From: JAOPZW01 sp963707695
GTDB lineage: Bacteria > Actinomycetota > Thermoleophilia > Solirubrobacterales > Solirubrobacteraceae
Reading direction: 5' to 3'
Assembly: GCA_963707695.1 (NCBI GenBank)
Contig: CAVPQY010000006.1
Span: 682,001-746,000, forward strand
DNA length: 64,000 nucleotides
Below are positions 14,821-24,109 of the stretch, piece after piece (position 1 is the stretch's first letter; the number at the start of each line of letters is the position of its first letter). The position numbers and the translations under genes are program-made. The notes beneath the pieces are model-generated. The model was given only the letters and a program-made list of their open reading frames with translations. It ran no database searches and was not told where the DNA came from.

Positions 14821-17719
14821 TTGCCCGGACCACAGTCCCTCGTCGGCCGTGACCGCGAGCTGGACGGGCTCGCGGGGCTCCTGGACGAGGCGGGCGCCGG
14901 CGCGGCGCGGTTCGCGTTCGTCACGGGCGAGCCCGGGATCGGGAAGACCTCGCTGCTGGGCGAGCTGCTCCGCCGGGCCGAGGACCGCGGGTGCCTCGCC
15001 TTCCACGGGAGCGCCGCGGAGTTCGAGCGCGAGCTGCCGTTCGGCCTGCTCGTGGACGCCCTGGACGAGTACCTCGAGTCGCTGGACCCGCGCGCGTTCG
15101 GCCGCCTGACCGCCGAGGACCTCGGCGAGCTCGCCGCCGTGTTCCCGTCCGTGCGCGCCCTCGACCCGGGGTCCGGCCGGCCGACGACCGCCGCGGAGCG
15201 CTTCCGCGCCCATCGGGCCGTCCGCGAGCTCCTCGAGCGCCTGGCCGCCCGCCGCCCGCTCGTGCTCGTGCTCGACGACCTGCACTGGGCCGACGGCGCC
15301 TCGCTCGAGCTCGTGGCCCACCTGCTCCGCCACCCGCCTCGCGCCGCGGTCGTGATCGCGGCCGGGTTCCGGGCCGGGCAGGCCGACCGGTCGCTGCTGG
15401 ACGCCATCGAGCGTGCCGCAGCCGGCTCCGACGCCGTCCTGCGCCTCGACGCTCGGCCCGCTCTCGCCCGAGGACGCCCTCGGCCTCGTCGGCGAGACGG
15501 CCCCGGGGCGGGCCGAGCGCCTCTACGAGGCCAGCGGCGGCAACCCGTTCTACCTGCTCCAGCTCGCCCGCCTGGACGAGCACGACCACGGGCCGGCGTG
15601 GGAGGCCGACGGGGACGGCGTGCCCGAGGCGATCGCGGCCGCGATCCTGGGCGAGCTCGACGCGCTGTCCGCGCCCGCCCGCCGCCTCGCGGAGGCGTCG
15701 GCGGTCGCCGGCGACCCGTTCGACCTCGACCTCGCGATCGCCACCGCGGCGATGGACGACCGCGCGGCGCTGCCGGCGCTCGACGAGCTGCTCGGGCAGG
15801 ACCTCGTCCGGCCGGCGGACGTCCCGCGGCGCTTCCGCTTCCGCCACCCGCTCGTCCGCCGCGCCGTCTACGGGGCGTGCCCGCTCGGCGCCCGCCTGCG
15901 CGCGCACGAACGCACCGCCGACGCGCTGGCGGCCCGCGGTGCGCCGCCGGCCGCACGGGCGCACCACGTCGAGCACGCCGCCCGGCCCGGCGACCTGGAG
16001 GCCGTCGCGGTGCTGCGGGAGGCGGGGCTCGCGACGGCGGGGCGCGCGCCGGAGAGCGCCGCGCGCTGGTTCGGGATCGCACTCGGGCTCCTGCCGGAGG
16101 ACGCGCGACCCGGCGACCGGGTCGAGCTGCTGACCGCGCTCGCCGGGGCGCACGCGGCGACCGGGCGGTTCGAGGACAGCCGGGCGGCCCTCCTGGAGAG
16201 CATCGCGCTGACGCCCGACGCGGAGGACGGCCCGCGCGTCGGGCTCATCGGCGCGTGCGCGGGCCTCGAGCAGCTCCTCGGTCATCACGAGGCCGCGCGC
16301 ACGCGGCTCACGGCAGCGCTCCACCGCCGGTCTGGCGCGGCGTCGCCGGAGGCGGTCGAGCTCATGATCCTGCTCGCCGTCGGCGACTTCTACCGCGTCG
16401 ACTACGAGGCGATGCGGGCGTGGGGGGTGCGGGCGCTGGGCGCGGCGACCGAGCTCGACGTGCCCTCGCTCACGGCCGCGAGCACGGCCGTGCTCGCACT
16501 CGCGGCCGCGATCCTCGCCGCCGTCCCGGAGGCGCGTCGGCACAGCTCCGCGGCGGCGGCGCTCGTCGACGCGATGCCCGACGAGGAGGTCGGCCTGCGC
16601 CTGGACGCGCTCGCGAACCTCGCGACGGCCGAGCTCTACCTGCACCGCTACGCGGCGGCCGGAGCGCACGCGCAGCGCGGGCTGGCCATCGCGCAGGTCA
16701 CCGGCCAGGGCGAGATCTCCCCGGTCCTCGTCCCCGTCCTCAGCAACGTCCTGCACGTCACCGGGCGGGTGGCGGACTCGGCCGCGCTGCTCGACGGCGC
16801 CGTCGAGGCCGCGCGCCTGTCGGGCAACGCGCAGTCGCTGGGCTGGAACCTGCTCAGCCGCTCGTTCACGGCGCTCGCGGCCGGCGACGTGCCGATCGCG
16901 CTCGGCGCCGCCCACGAGAGCCTCGAGGTCACGCGCGACCTCGACGACGGCCTGGTCTCGACCTACGCCAGCGTCGCGCTGGCCAGCGCGCTGTACGAGG
17001 ACGACGAGGCGGGGCGGGCGATCGAGGTCCTCCTGGCCGCGGCCGGCGGGGAGGCGCTGCCGGCGATCGCGGCCGGCTGGCGGGCGAACTACTTCGAGCT
17101 GCTGACGCGCTGCTGGCTGGCCGTGGGGGACGCCGGCGCGGCCCGCGCCGCGGCCGAGCGGGCCGAGGCGACCGCGGCGGAGCTCGGGCTCCCGCTCGCC
17201 CGGGCGATGGCCCACCGGGCCGCGGCGGCCGTCGCGCTGGCGGACGAGCCGGCGATCGCCGCCGAGCGGGCGCTGGCCTCGGCGGGCGCGGCCGACGGCG
17301 TGGGCGCGCGGGTGGAGGCGGCCCGTGCGCGGACGCTCGCGGGCCGGGCGCTGGCCCGCGGCGGCGATACGCCGCGCGCGACGGCCGAGCTCGAGCGCGC
17401 CGTCCACCAGCTCGACCTGTGCGGGGCGGTCCGCTACCGCCACGAGGCGGAGCGCGAGCTGCGCCGCCTCGGGCGGTCGGTGCACCGGCGCACGCGGCCG
17501 GGCCGCCGCGACGGGACCGGGCTCGAGACCCTCACCGAGCGCGAGGCCGAGGTCGCGCACCTCGTCGTCGACCGCCGGACGAACCCCGAGATCGCCACGG
17601 AGCTCTTCCTCAGCGTCAAGACCGTCGAGACGCATCTGCGCACGATCTTCCGCAAGCTCGACGTCCCGTCCCGCTACGAGCTGGCGCGGGTCATCGAGCA
17701 CGCCGAGCACGGCGGCTGA
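14821..17719 (+). CDS. Large ATP-binding LuxR-type regulator (LAL/MalT-like), frame broken once
   Basis: About 965 residues once repaired. Residues 1-200 are an AAA/STAND ATPase: the start is SLVGRDREL, Walker A is GEPGIGKTSLLGELL and Walker B is LVLVLDDLHWADG. A long helical repeat (TPR-like) region follows. The C-terminal LuxR HTH reads LTEREAEVAHLVVDRRTNPEIATELFLSVKTVETH (in parts, about residues 895-960). One extra base near 15451 breaks the frame: VLRLD continues as LGPLSPEDALGLVGE after removing a G. LAL regulators usually sense a small molecule or partner and activate adjacent genes. TTG at 14821 is used because an in-frame TAG lies at 14794 and GGGAG precedes it. An array of GGCCAGG boxes lies upstream. 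Confidence 0.85.
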
Positions 17720-17762
17720 GTGGCCGCGCGCGGAGCGGTCCCGCGCCACGTGGCCTCCGCCG

Positions 17763-18986
17763 CTACCCGGCGTGGTTGACGAAGGCGATGCACTGGCCCT
17801 GGTTCCGGAAGCCGAACCGCCTCCAGCCGTCGCCCTTGCACTGGTCCCTGCTCGTGGGGACCGGGGCGATCGGGCTGACGGCGACCTCGACCGGGTTGCG
17901 GCCCGCCGCGACCGCCGCCGGTGACCGCGGCACCAGGGTCCCGGCCGCCCCGACGGTGTACTGCGAGACCGCGTCGTCGCCCGCGCCCGCCGCGTACACG
18001 GCCCGGCCGTCGGCGGTCGCCGCGATGCCGAGCGGGAAGGAGCCGGCCGGCACGGCGCCCGGCGACTTCGGCGTGAGCGTCCCGTCGGCGGCGGCGGTGT
18101 ACTGCAGCACCGCGCCGATCTCCTCGGCGTCGGTGGCGTACACGCTGCGCCCGTCGGCGGCGACCGCGACGCCGAACGGCGACCGGCCGGCCGCCACGGT
18201 CGCGGGCGACTTCGGGCTCAGCGCCCCGTCGAGCGCGGCCGTGAACTGGAGGATGCGGCCCGGGCGGGTGACGTCACCCGCCGCGTCGGCGACGTAGACG
18301 CTGCGCCCGTCGGGGCTCACCGCGACGCCGATGGGCTCGGCGAACGGGTCACCGCCCACCGGCAGGCTGGCGGGCGACTTCGGGCTCAGCGCGCCGTCCG
18401 CGCCGGCGGTGTACTGCGCCACGGTGCTCAGCCCCGTCACCGTGGTCGTGACGTAGACGCTGCGGCTGTCCGGGCTGACCGCCAGCCGCTGCGGCCCCGG
18501 CGGGGTCGGGACGCCGAGAGGCGACTTGGGCGTGAGCGCGCCGCTCGCCGCCACGGTGTACTGGAGGACGCCCTGGCTGCCGCCGGCCCCGATGACGTAG
18601 ACGCTGCGGCCGTCGGGGCTCACCGCGAGCTGGCCGGGTCCGGCTCCCGGGGGCACCGGGGCGGACGACGCGAGCGTCAGGCCGCCGTTCGCGCCGATCG
18701 CGTACTGCCGCACGGATGCGGGCTCAGGCGTGGTCACATAGGCGCTGGTGCCGTCCGGACTCACCGCGACGCCGAGCGGGGCGACGCCCGTGCCGACCGC
18801 CGGGGGCACGAGCGGCGCGAGGCTCGGCCCCCCGGCGTCGTACTGCGACACGGCGGCCGACAGCGCGTCGGTGACGTAGACGAAGGGCGCGGCGCTCGCC
18901 CGGGACGCACCGGCCCCGAGCACCGCCGCGGCGACCGCCGCGGCCAGGAGGGCTCGGCTGGGTCCCTGCCGGCCGGTCAGGCGCAT
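17763..18986 (-). CDS. Secreted beta-propeller (lactonase/YVTN-like) protein with C-terminal Cys module
   Basis: A 407-residue exported protein. Residues 1-32 form a signal peptide (arginines, then ALLAAAVAAAVLGAGASRASA). The rest is about seven repeats of 45-50 residues with SPDGRSVYV and QYTAGADGALSPKSP units, typical of 3-carboxymuconate lactonase/YVTN propellers. The final 30 residues (DQCKGDGWRRFGFRNQGQCIAFV) carry two cysteines likely to form a disulfide; this terminal module recurs on secreted proteins of high-GC bacteria. The start at 18986 is chosen because a GAGGGG site and the signal peptide follow it; the longer frame adds an unlikely tail. An enzymatic role is not shown; it may be a surface or binding protein. 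It converges with the LuxR gene. Confidence 0.8.
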   Translation of the reverse strand: MRLTGRQGPSRALLAAAVAAAVLGAGASRASAAPFVYVTDALSAAVSQYDAGGPSLAPLVPPAVGTGVAPLGVAVSPDGTSAYVTTPEPASVRQYAIGANGGLTLASSAPVPPGAGPGQLAVSPDGRSVYVIGAGGSQGVLQYTVAASGALTPKSPLGVPTPPGPQRLAVSPDSRSVYVTTTVTGLSTVAQYTAGADGALSPKSPASLPVGGDPFAEPIGVAVSPDGRSVYVADAAGDVTRPGRILQFTAALDGALSPKSPATVAAGRSPFGVAVAADGRSVYATDAEEIGAVLQYTAAADGTLTPKSPGAVPAGSFPLGIAATADGRAVYAAGAGDDAVSQYTVGAAGTLVPRSPAAVAAGRNPVEVAVSPIAPVPTSRDQCKGDGWRRFGFRNQGQCIAFVNHAG

Positions 18987-19110
18987 CGTCCCATCCCCTC
19001 GTCGGTGACGTGTCCTGCCCGGTCCTATCCGCGGTGCGGTCGCCGTGTCAAGGTCCGGGCCGCGCCCCGGGGCGGCGCGCCCCGGCACCGTGGCGGGCGG
19101 CGGGTCACGC

Positions 19111-19533
19111 CTAGGACGCGACGAGCGCGGGCACGTGGTCGTCGAGCGCCTTGCTGGCCTGCGTGTCCTCGTAGACCTCGTACTCGCGCAGCAGGCCCCA
19201 GCGCACCCGCCCCCAGATGACGTAGCGGTTGGCGTAGATCCGCTCGCCGCCGGGCGTGACGAGGTGGTCGGTGCCGCGGATGGCCAGCGTGGTGTCCCAA
19301 GGCCAGCCGCGGACGACGACCTCGTCGGCGAAGATCTGCACGCCGGAGGCGACGAAGCGCTGCAGCCACCGGCGGAGCTCGTCCTTGCCCCGGAGGTCGG
19401 CCGCCCAGGAGCTGTCGCCCGGGAAGCGGAAGCGGACGTCGCGATGGTCGAGTCGCAGGAGCGGCTCGGGATCGCCGGCGTTCAGCCGCGCCATGAGTCG
19501 GGTGAGGACCTTCTTGGCCAACCAGGACCGCAC
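19111..19533 (-). CDS. NTF2-like / SnoaL-like protein
   Basis: A 140-residue protein with the NTF2-like cone fold layout: N-terminal helices (VLTRLMARLNAGDPEPLLRL), then HRDVRFRFPGDSSWAADLRGKDELRRWLQRF, strands with DEVVVRGWPWDTTLAIRG and a final strand RVRWGLLREYEVYEDTQ. Such proteins include limonene-epoxide hydrolases, ketosteroid isomerases and many small-molecule binders; no clear catalytic pair can be named. The GTG start at 19533 has a strong AGGAGGT site 7 nt upstream. It is divergent from the TetR gene with only 47 bases between them, where a palindrome lies. Confidence 0.75.
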   Translation of the reverse strand: MRSWLAKKVLTRLMARLNAGDPEPLLRLDHRDVRFRFPGDSSWAADLRGKDELRRWLQRFVASGVQIFADEVVVRGWPWDTTLAIRGTDHLVTPGGERIYANRYVIWGRVRWGLLREYEVYEDTQASKALDDHVPALVAS

Positions 19534-19553
19534 GGGCCCACCTCCTGGAGAGA

Positions 19554-19573
19554 TCGCTCTAGCGAGCTAGGCT
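19554..19573. promoter_or_regulatory. Candidate TetR operator and -10 in a 47-bp divergent gap
   Basis: TCGCT-CT-AGCGA (19554-19565) is a perfect inverted repeat, and CTAG-CGAG-CTAG (19559-19570) overlaps it. TAGGCT (19568-19573) is 7 nt before the TetR ATG and fits a -10 for a leaderless tetR transcript. Binding here would block both divergent genes. Confidence 0.5.
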
Positions 19574-19580
19574 ACCGGGC

Positions 19581-20162
19581 ATGGTCACGACCCGCGAGCG
19601 CATCGTCGGCGCGAGCGCCGAGCTCTTCCGGCGCCAGGGCTACACGGCGACGGGCGTCAAGCAGATCGTCGCGGCGGCGCAGGCGCCGTTCGGCTCGGTC
19701 TACCACCACTTCCCGGGCGGCAAGGAGGAGCTGGGCGCCGCCGCCATCCGCTCGTCGGGCGACTGGTACGCGCTCCTGGTCCCCGCGATCTTCGACCCGG
19801 CGCCCGACGTGGTGACCGCGGTGCGCGACTTCTTCGCGGGCGCCGGCGAGCACCTCGTGGCGAGCGACTTCGCCGACGCGTGCCCGATCGCGACGGTCGC
19901 ACTGGAGGTCTCGAGCACCAGCGAGCCGCTGCGCGAGGCGTGCGCCGACGTGTTCGAGGGGTGGGTCGCGACCGCGGCCGAGCGCTTCGTCGCCGCGGGG
20001 GCCACCCCCGAGCGGGCCCGTGCGCTGGCGCTCGGGATGATCGCGGCGCTCGAGGGCGCGTTCGTCCTCGCGCGGGCGCTGCGCAGCACCGAGCCGCTGC
20101 AGGTGGCCGGCGAGCAGGCCGCCGCCGCCGTCGCCGCCGCGCTGGGCCGCCCGCCGGCCTAG
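19581..20162 (+). CDS. TetR/AcrR family transcriptional regulator
   Basis: A 193-residue repressor-type regulator. The HTH is at residues 4-50: RERIVGASAELFRRQGYTATGVKQIV, then APFGSVYHHFPGGKEELGA. The C-terminal ligand domain resembles the LmrA/YxaF-type subgroup (CPIATVALEVSSTSEPLREAC and ARALALGMIAALEGAFVLAR). A palindrome in the 47-base gap to the divergent NTF2-like gene is a likely operator. The stop overlaps the stop of the convergent MFS gene through a shared CTAG. A drug-exporter neighbour and this subgroup suggest control of efflux, but the regulated promoter is probably the divergent one. Confidence 0.9.
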   Translation: MVTTRERIVGASAELFRRQGYTATGVKQIVAAAQAPFGSVYHHFPGGKEELGAAAIRSSGDWYALLVPAIFDPAPDVVTAVRDFFAGAGEHLVASDFADACPIATVALEVSSTSEPLREACADVFEGWVATAAERFVAAGATPERARALALGMIAALEGAFVLARALRSTEPLQVAGEQAAAAVAAALGRPPA

Positions 20163-21727
20163 GCCCTCGCCCCGGCGGGCTGCGCCGGCGCGGGCTGCCC
20201 GCCGACCTGCTCGGAGGCCCCGACGACGGCCCCGCCCGGGCAGCACTCGGCGGACGTCCGCCGGCGCGGGTTGCGCAGGAACACCGCGCCGAGCGTCCCC
20301 GCGGCGGCGAGCATCACCGCGCCGATCACGACGGCGATGTGGAAGCTCTCCACGCCGGCCTGCGCGACCTCGTCCGCGATCGCCTCCCCGGCGCGCCCCC
20401 GGTCGACCGTTCGCAGCGCCTGGGCGCGCGCGCCCTCGAGGACCTGGGCCGCGGCGCCCGAGGCCTGCGTCCGGGCGGCGATGTCGTCGATCTTCGCCGT
20501 CCAGGCCGACGCGATGACGGCGCCGACGGCGGCCGTCGCCAGGAGGCCCGCCGTGCGCGCCACCGCGTTGTTGACGGCCGAGGCGATCCCCGCGTCGGTC
20601 TCGTCGGCGTCGGCGAGGACCGTCGCCGTCAGGGGCGACACCGTCGCCGCCAGGCCGAGGGAGAAGAGCAGCATGGCCGGCAGGACGTCGGTGAGGAAGC
20701 TCGTGCTCTGGTCGAAGCGGAGCATGAGCAGGAACCCGCCGGAGACCAGGAACGGGCCGCCCGCCATGAACCAGCGCGGCCCGTAGCGGTCGGCCAGCGC
20801 GCCCGCCCGGCGGCTGAGCGCGAACATCACGCCGGTCGGGATGAGCGAGACCGCGCCGGCCTCCGTGGCGCTCCAGCCCGCCACCTGCTGCAGGAAGATC
20901 GTCAGGAAGAACCCGAAGATCGCGATCCCCCCGTACATCGAGAGCGTCTCGAGGTTCGCGACCGTGAAGGCGCGCCGGCGGAACAGGCCCAGCGGCAGCA
21001 TCGGCTCCGGCGTGCGCGCCTCGAGGACGACGAAGGTTGCGAAGAGCGCGAGCCCGGGCGCCAGGACCCACCAGCGCCGCTCGATGAGCGCGAAGGAGAT
21101 CAGCCCGAGGCCGAGCGCGCAGAGCGTCGCGCCCCGGACGTCGACCTTGGGGCGCGGGCGGTCGGCGGCGCGCACGCCCTCGGGCACGTACCGCGAGGCG
21201 ATGGCGAGGGTGGCGAGGACGAGCGGGACGTTCAGCGCGAACACCCACCGCCAGGAGACGTGGTCCACGATCTGCCCGCCGAGCAGCGGCCCGATGAGGA
21301 TCCCGACGCCGCTCCACGCGGTCCAGGAGCCGATGGCGGCGCCCCGCTCGTCCTGCGGGAAGACCGAGACGATGATGGCCAGCGCGGCCGGGGTCAGCAG
21401 GGCGCCGGCGACGCCCTGCAGGCCGCGCGCGACGATGAGGACGCCGACGGTCGGCGCCAGGGCGCAGGCGAGCGAGAAGACCCCGAAGAGCGCGACCCCG
21501 GCGACGAAGATCCGCCGCTCGCCGAAGATGTCGGCCAGCGATCCGGCGACGAGGATGAGCGACGCGAGGGTCAGCAGGTAGGCGTTGGCGACCCACTGCT
21601 GCCCGGCCAGCCCGCCGCCCAGGTCGTCGGCGATCCTCGGGAGCGCCACGTTGACGACCGTGGAGTCGACCGTGACGACGGCCGATCCCAGGATCGCCGC
21701 CACGAGGGCGCCCTGCTTGCGCGACAT
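20159..21727 (-). CDS. MFS transporter, DHA2 (EmrB/QacA) drug-exporter family
   Basis: A 522-residue permease with about 14 hydrophobic segments, matching DHA2 proton-driven multidrug exporters. Motif C-like and motif A-like pieces are visible: VDSTVVNVALPRIADDLG at TM1, QWVANAYLLTLASLILVAG, GSLADIFGERRIF (motif A), ARGLQGVAGALLTPAALAII and SWTAWSGVGILIGPLLGG (motif C). The C-terminus is a Cys/Pro-rich soluble tail. The ATG at 21727 is chosen because TM1 follows at once and the frame upstream is a dxr shadow. It is divergent from dxr (34 bases) and ends in a shared CTAG with tetR. Confidence 0.92.
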   Translation of the reverse strand: MSRKQGALVAAILGSAVVTVDSTVVNVALPRIADDLGGGLAGQQWVANAYLLTLASLILVAGSLADIFGERRIFVAGVALFGVFSLACALAPTVGVLIVARGLQGVAGALLTPAALAIIVSVFPQDERGAAIGSWTAWSGVGILIGPLLGGQIVDHVSWRWVFALNVPLVLATLAIASRYVPEGVRAADRPRPKVDVRGATLCALGLGLISFALIERRWWVLAPGLALFATFVVLEARTPEPMLPLGLFRRRAFTVANLETLSMYGGIAIFGFFLTIFLQQVAGWSATEAGAVSLIPTGVMFALSRRAGALADRYGPRWFMAGGPFLVSGGFLLMLRFDQSTSFLTDVLPAMLLFSLGLAATVSPLTATVLADADETDAGIASAVNNAVARTAGLLATAAVGAVIASAWTAKIDDIAARTQASGAAAQVLEGARAQALRTVDRGRAGEAIADEVAQAGVESFHIAVVIGAVMLAAAGTLGAVFLRNPRRRTSAECCPGGAVVGASEQVGGQPAPAQPAGARA

Positions 21728-21747
21728 GCGGGCCAGTCTGGCACTCC

Positions 21748-21753
21748 TACAAT
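21748..21753 (+). promoter_or_regulatory. -10 hexamer (TACAAT) before dxr
   Basis: TACAAT is one base off the consensus TATAAT and ends 8 nt before the dxr ATG, in the 34-base gap divergent from the MFS gene. A leaderless or near-leaderless dxr transcript is likely. The -35 would fall in the start of the MFS gene; none is clear. Confidence 0.5.
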
Positions 21754-21761
21754 CGGCGGCC

Positions 21762-22913
21762 ATGGCTCGGCGGCTCCTCCTCCTCGGCGCAACCGGGTCC
21801 ATCGGCACCCAGGCGCTCGACGTCGTCGGGCGCAGCGACGACCTCGAGGTGGTCGGCCTGTCGGCCGGGCGCGCGTGGGAGCCGCTCGTGGCCCAGGCCC
21901 GGGAGCTCGGCGTGCGCCGCATCGCGCTCGCGGACGCCGACGCCGCCGCCCGTGCGGCGGAGGCGTGGACGGACGGGGAGGTCCTGGCCGGCCCCGAGGG
22001 GCTCGTCCGGCTCGTCATCGAGTCCGAGGCCGACCTCGTCCTCAACGCGCTGGTCGGCTCCGCCGGCCTGGGGCCGACGATCGCGGCGCTGGGGGAGGGG
22101 ATCGACCTCGCGCTGGCCAACAAGGAGTCGCTCGTCGTCGGCGGCGAGCTCGTGACCCAGCTGGCCGAGGCCACGGGCGCGCGCCTGCTGCCGATCGACT
22201 CCGAGCACACGGCGCTGCACCACCTCCTGCGGGCCGTGCCGCCGGGCGCGTTGGAGCGCATGACGATCACGGCCTCGGGCGGCCCGTTCCGCGGGCGCCG
22301 GCGCGAGGAGCTCGCGGGGGTCACCGTCGACGAGGCGCTCGCGCACCCGACGTGGGCCATGGGCGGGAAGATCACGATCGACTCCGCCACGCTCATGAAC
22401 AAGGGCCTCGAGGTCATGGAGGCCCACCACCTCTTCGGCGTCCCCTACGACCGCATCGACGTCATCGTCCACCCGCAGTCGATCGTCCACGGCACCGTCA
22501 CGACCGCCGACGGGGCGCAGCTCGCCCACCTCGGGATGCCCGACATGCGGATCGCGATCGCCTACGCGCTGCACCACCCCGACGTCGCCGAGCTGCCGAC
22601 CGCGCGGCTGAGCCTGCCCGAGGTCGGGCGCCTGGACTTCGAGCCCGTCGACCTCGAGGCCTTCCCGTGCCTGCGCCTGGCGCGCGCCGCCGCCGTCGAG
22701 GGCGGCACGGCGCCGTGCGTGCTCAACGCCGCCAACGAGGTGGCCGTCCACGCCTTCCTCGGCGGCCGGCTGGACTTCCTCGGCATCCCGGCCGTCGTCG
22801 AGGCCACGCTCGAGCGCCTGCCCGCCGAGCGGGTCCGCAGCTTCGAGTCGCTCTACGACAGCGACCGCGCAGCCCGCGACGTGGCCGCCGAGCTCGTCGC
22901 CGTCCGGGCCTGA
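21762..22913 (+). CDS. dxr: 1-deoxy-D-xylulose 5-phosphate reductoisomerase
   Basis: A 383-residue DXR, the second step of the MEP isoprenoid pathway (DXP to MEP with NADPH and a divalent metal). The NADPH motif is LLGATGSIGTQALDVV (residues 8-23). The next blocks are LALANKESLVVGG and LLPIDSEHTALHH, which holds the Asp and Glu metal ligands. They are followed by TASGGPFRG, then HPTWAMGGKITIDSATLMNKGLE (in parts), the flexible loop and the last metal Glu; LNAANEVAV is near the end. Length and motifs are standard. dxr is followed by rseP (59 bases on) and further away by ispG, as in many bacteria. Confidence 0.97.
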   Translation: MARRLLLLGATGSIGTQALDVVGRSDDLEVVGLSAGRAWEPLVAQARELGVRRIALADADAAARAAEAWTDGEVLAGPEGLVRLVIESEADLVLNALVGSAGLGPTIAALGEGIDLALANKESLVVGGELVTQLAEATGARLLPIDSEHTALHHLLRAVPPGALERMTITASGGPFRGRRREELAGVTVDEALAHPTWAMGGKITIDSATLMNKGLEVMEAHHLFGVPYDRIDVIVHPQSIVHGTVTTADGAQLAHLGMPDMRIAIAYALHHPDVAELPTARLSLPEVGRLDFEPVDLEAFPCLRLARAAAVEGGTAPCVLNAANEVAVHAFLGGRLDFLGIPAVVEATLERLPAERVRSFESLYDSDRAARDVAAELVAVRA

Positions 22914-22972
22914 TCCGCGGCCTCCACCCGGCCTGACGGGCGCCTGACGCCGACCTTGCCACACTGGCCCCC

Positions 22973-24100
22973 GTGAGCTGGGTCCTCGCCTTCGCCGGGT
23001 TCGCGGCGCTCATCATCCTCCACGAGGCCGGCCACTTCACGGCCGCGAAGGCCGTCGGCATGCGCGTCGAGCGCTTCATGCTGTTCTTCCCGCCGATCCT
23101 CGCGAAGGTCAGGCGGGGGGAGACCGAGTACGGCATCGGGGCCGTGCCGCTCGGCGGCTACGTGAAGATCACGGGGATGACGCCGCACGAGGAGCTGACC
23201 CCCGAGGTCGCTCCCCGCGCGTACCTGAACATGCCCGTCTGGAAGCGCGTGGTCGTCATCGCCGCCGGGCCGTTCGTGAACGTCGTCATCGCGTTCCTCA
23301 TCATCTGGGCGCTGTTCGTGGCCAACGGGATCGCGCACGTCGCGCTCGACGTCGACTCCGTCTCGCAGGGCAGCCCCGCCGCGGCCGCGCTGCGGCCAGG
23401 GGATCGCGTGCTGTCAGTGGACGGGACGCCGGGCTACGCGCCCGGGCTCGGCTTCGAGGAGGGCGACCGCCGCTCCGACGCGCTGCGGAAGCAGATCGCC
23501 TCGCACACGTGCGCCGGCACCCCGGTCAAGGGGTGTCGCGCGGCGACGCCGGCGACCGTCGTCGTCGAGCGCGACGGGCGCCGCGTCGTCGAGCGGATCT
23601 CGCCCCGCTACGTGCCGGCCCAGAACGGCGCGAAGGGCACGATGCTGCTCGGACTGACCTACGGAACCCGCAGCGAGCCCGTGGGCCCGGCGCGCGCGGT
23701 GGGCGTGACGGTCACCGGCATGTGGGACGTCACGCGGCTGACGGCGACCCGCATCGTCGAGGTCTTCTACGACAACCAGAAGCGCCAGGAGGTCAGCGGG
23801 GTCGTGGGCTCGTACGAGACCACCCGCCAGTCCTTCTCGTTGTCCACCGCGCGGGCGCTGGAGATCCTGGCGCTGATCTCGCTCTCGCTGGCCGTCGTGA
23901 ACCTCTTCCCGTTCCTGCCCCTCGACGGCGGCCACATCTTCTGGGCCCTGGCGGAGAAGGTCCGCGGCCGCCCGATCCCGTTCCGGATCATCGAGCGGGC
24001 CAGCGTGGTCGGCTTCCTGCTGGTCGCGTTCCTGTTCGTCGTCGGGCTGTCGAACGACATCGGCAGACTCGGCGGCGAGGGCTTCGGCGTCAGCCGGTAG
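22973..24100 (+). CDS. rseP: Site-2 protease family zinc metalloprotease (RseP/Rip1-like)
   Basis: A 375-residue intramembrane protease of family M50. TM1 contains HEAGH (residues 17-21), two zinc ligands plus the catalytic Glu. A PDZ domain (about 118-200) contains SVSQGSPAAAALRPGDRVLSVDG. The C-terminal TM carries NLFPFLPLDGGH with the third ligand, Asp. The PDZ-loop region has two cysteines (CAGTPVKGC) that may form a disulfide. Actinobacterial Rip1-type proteases cleave anti-sigma factors after a first cut. The start is GTG at 22973. The TAG stop opens a TAGGTT hexamer just before the acyl-CoA synthetase gene. Confidence 0.93.
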   Translation: MSWVLAFAGFAALIILHEAGHFTAAKAVGMRVERFMLFFPPILAKVRRGETEYGIGAVPLGGYVKITGMTPHEELTPEVAPRAYLNMPVWKRVVVIAAGPFVNVVIAFLIIWALFVANGIAHVALDVDSVSQGSPAAAALRPGDRVLSVDGTPGYAPGLGFEEGDRRSDALRKQIASHTCAGTPVKGCRAATPATVVVERDGRRVVERISPRYVPAQNGAKGTMLLGLTYGTRSEPVGPARAVGVTVTGMWDVTRLTATRIVEVFYDNQKRQEVSGVVGSYETTRQSFSLSTARALEILALISLSLAVVNLFPFLPLDGGHIFWALAEKVRGRPIPFRIIERASVVGFLLVAFLFVVGLSNDIGRLGGEGFGVSR

Positions 24101-24103
24101 GTT
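24098..24103 (+). promoter_or_regulatory. -10-like hexamer (TAGGTT) made from the rseP stop codon
   Basis: TAG of rseP plus GTT gives TAGGTT, 6 nt before the next ATG (24110), the exact spacing of a leaderless promoter. It is one of six junctions in this window with this arrangement. Confidence 0.4.
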
Positions 24104-24109
24104 CGCCCC

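Noticed and set aside
15413..17719. The C-terminal part of the LuxR regulator as a separate gene
   Set aside because: It starts in mid-ATPase domain without a ribosome binding site, and removing one base near 15451 joins it to the upstream half to give a standard LAL regulator.
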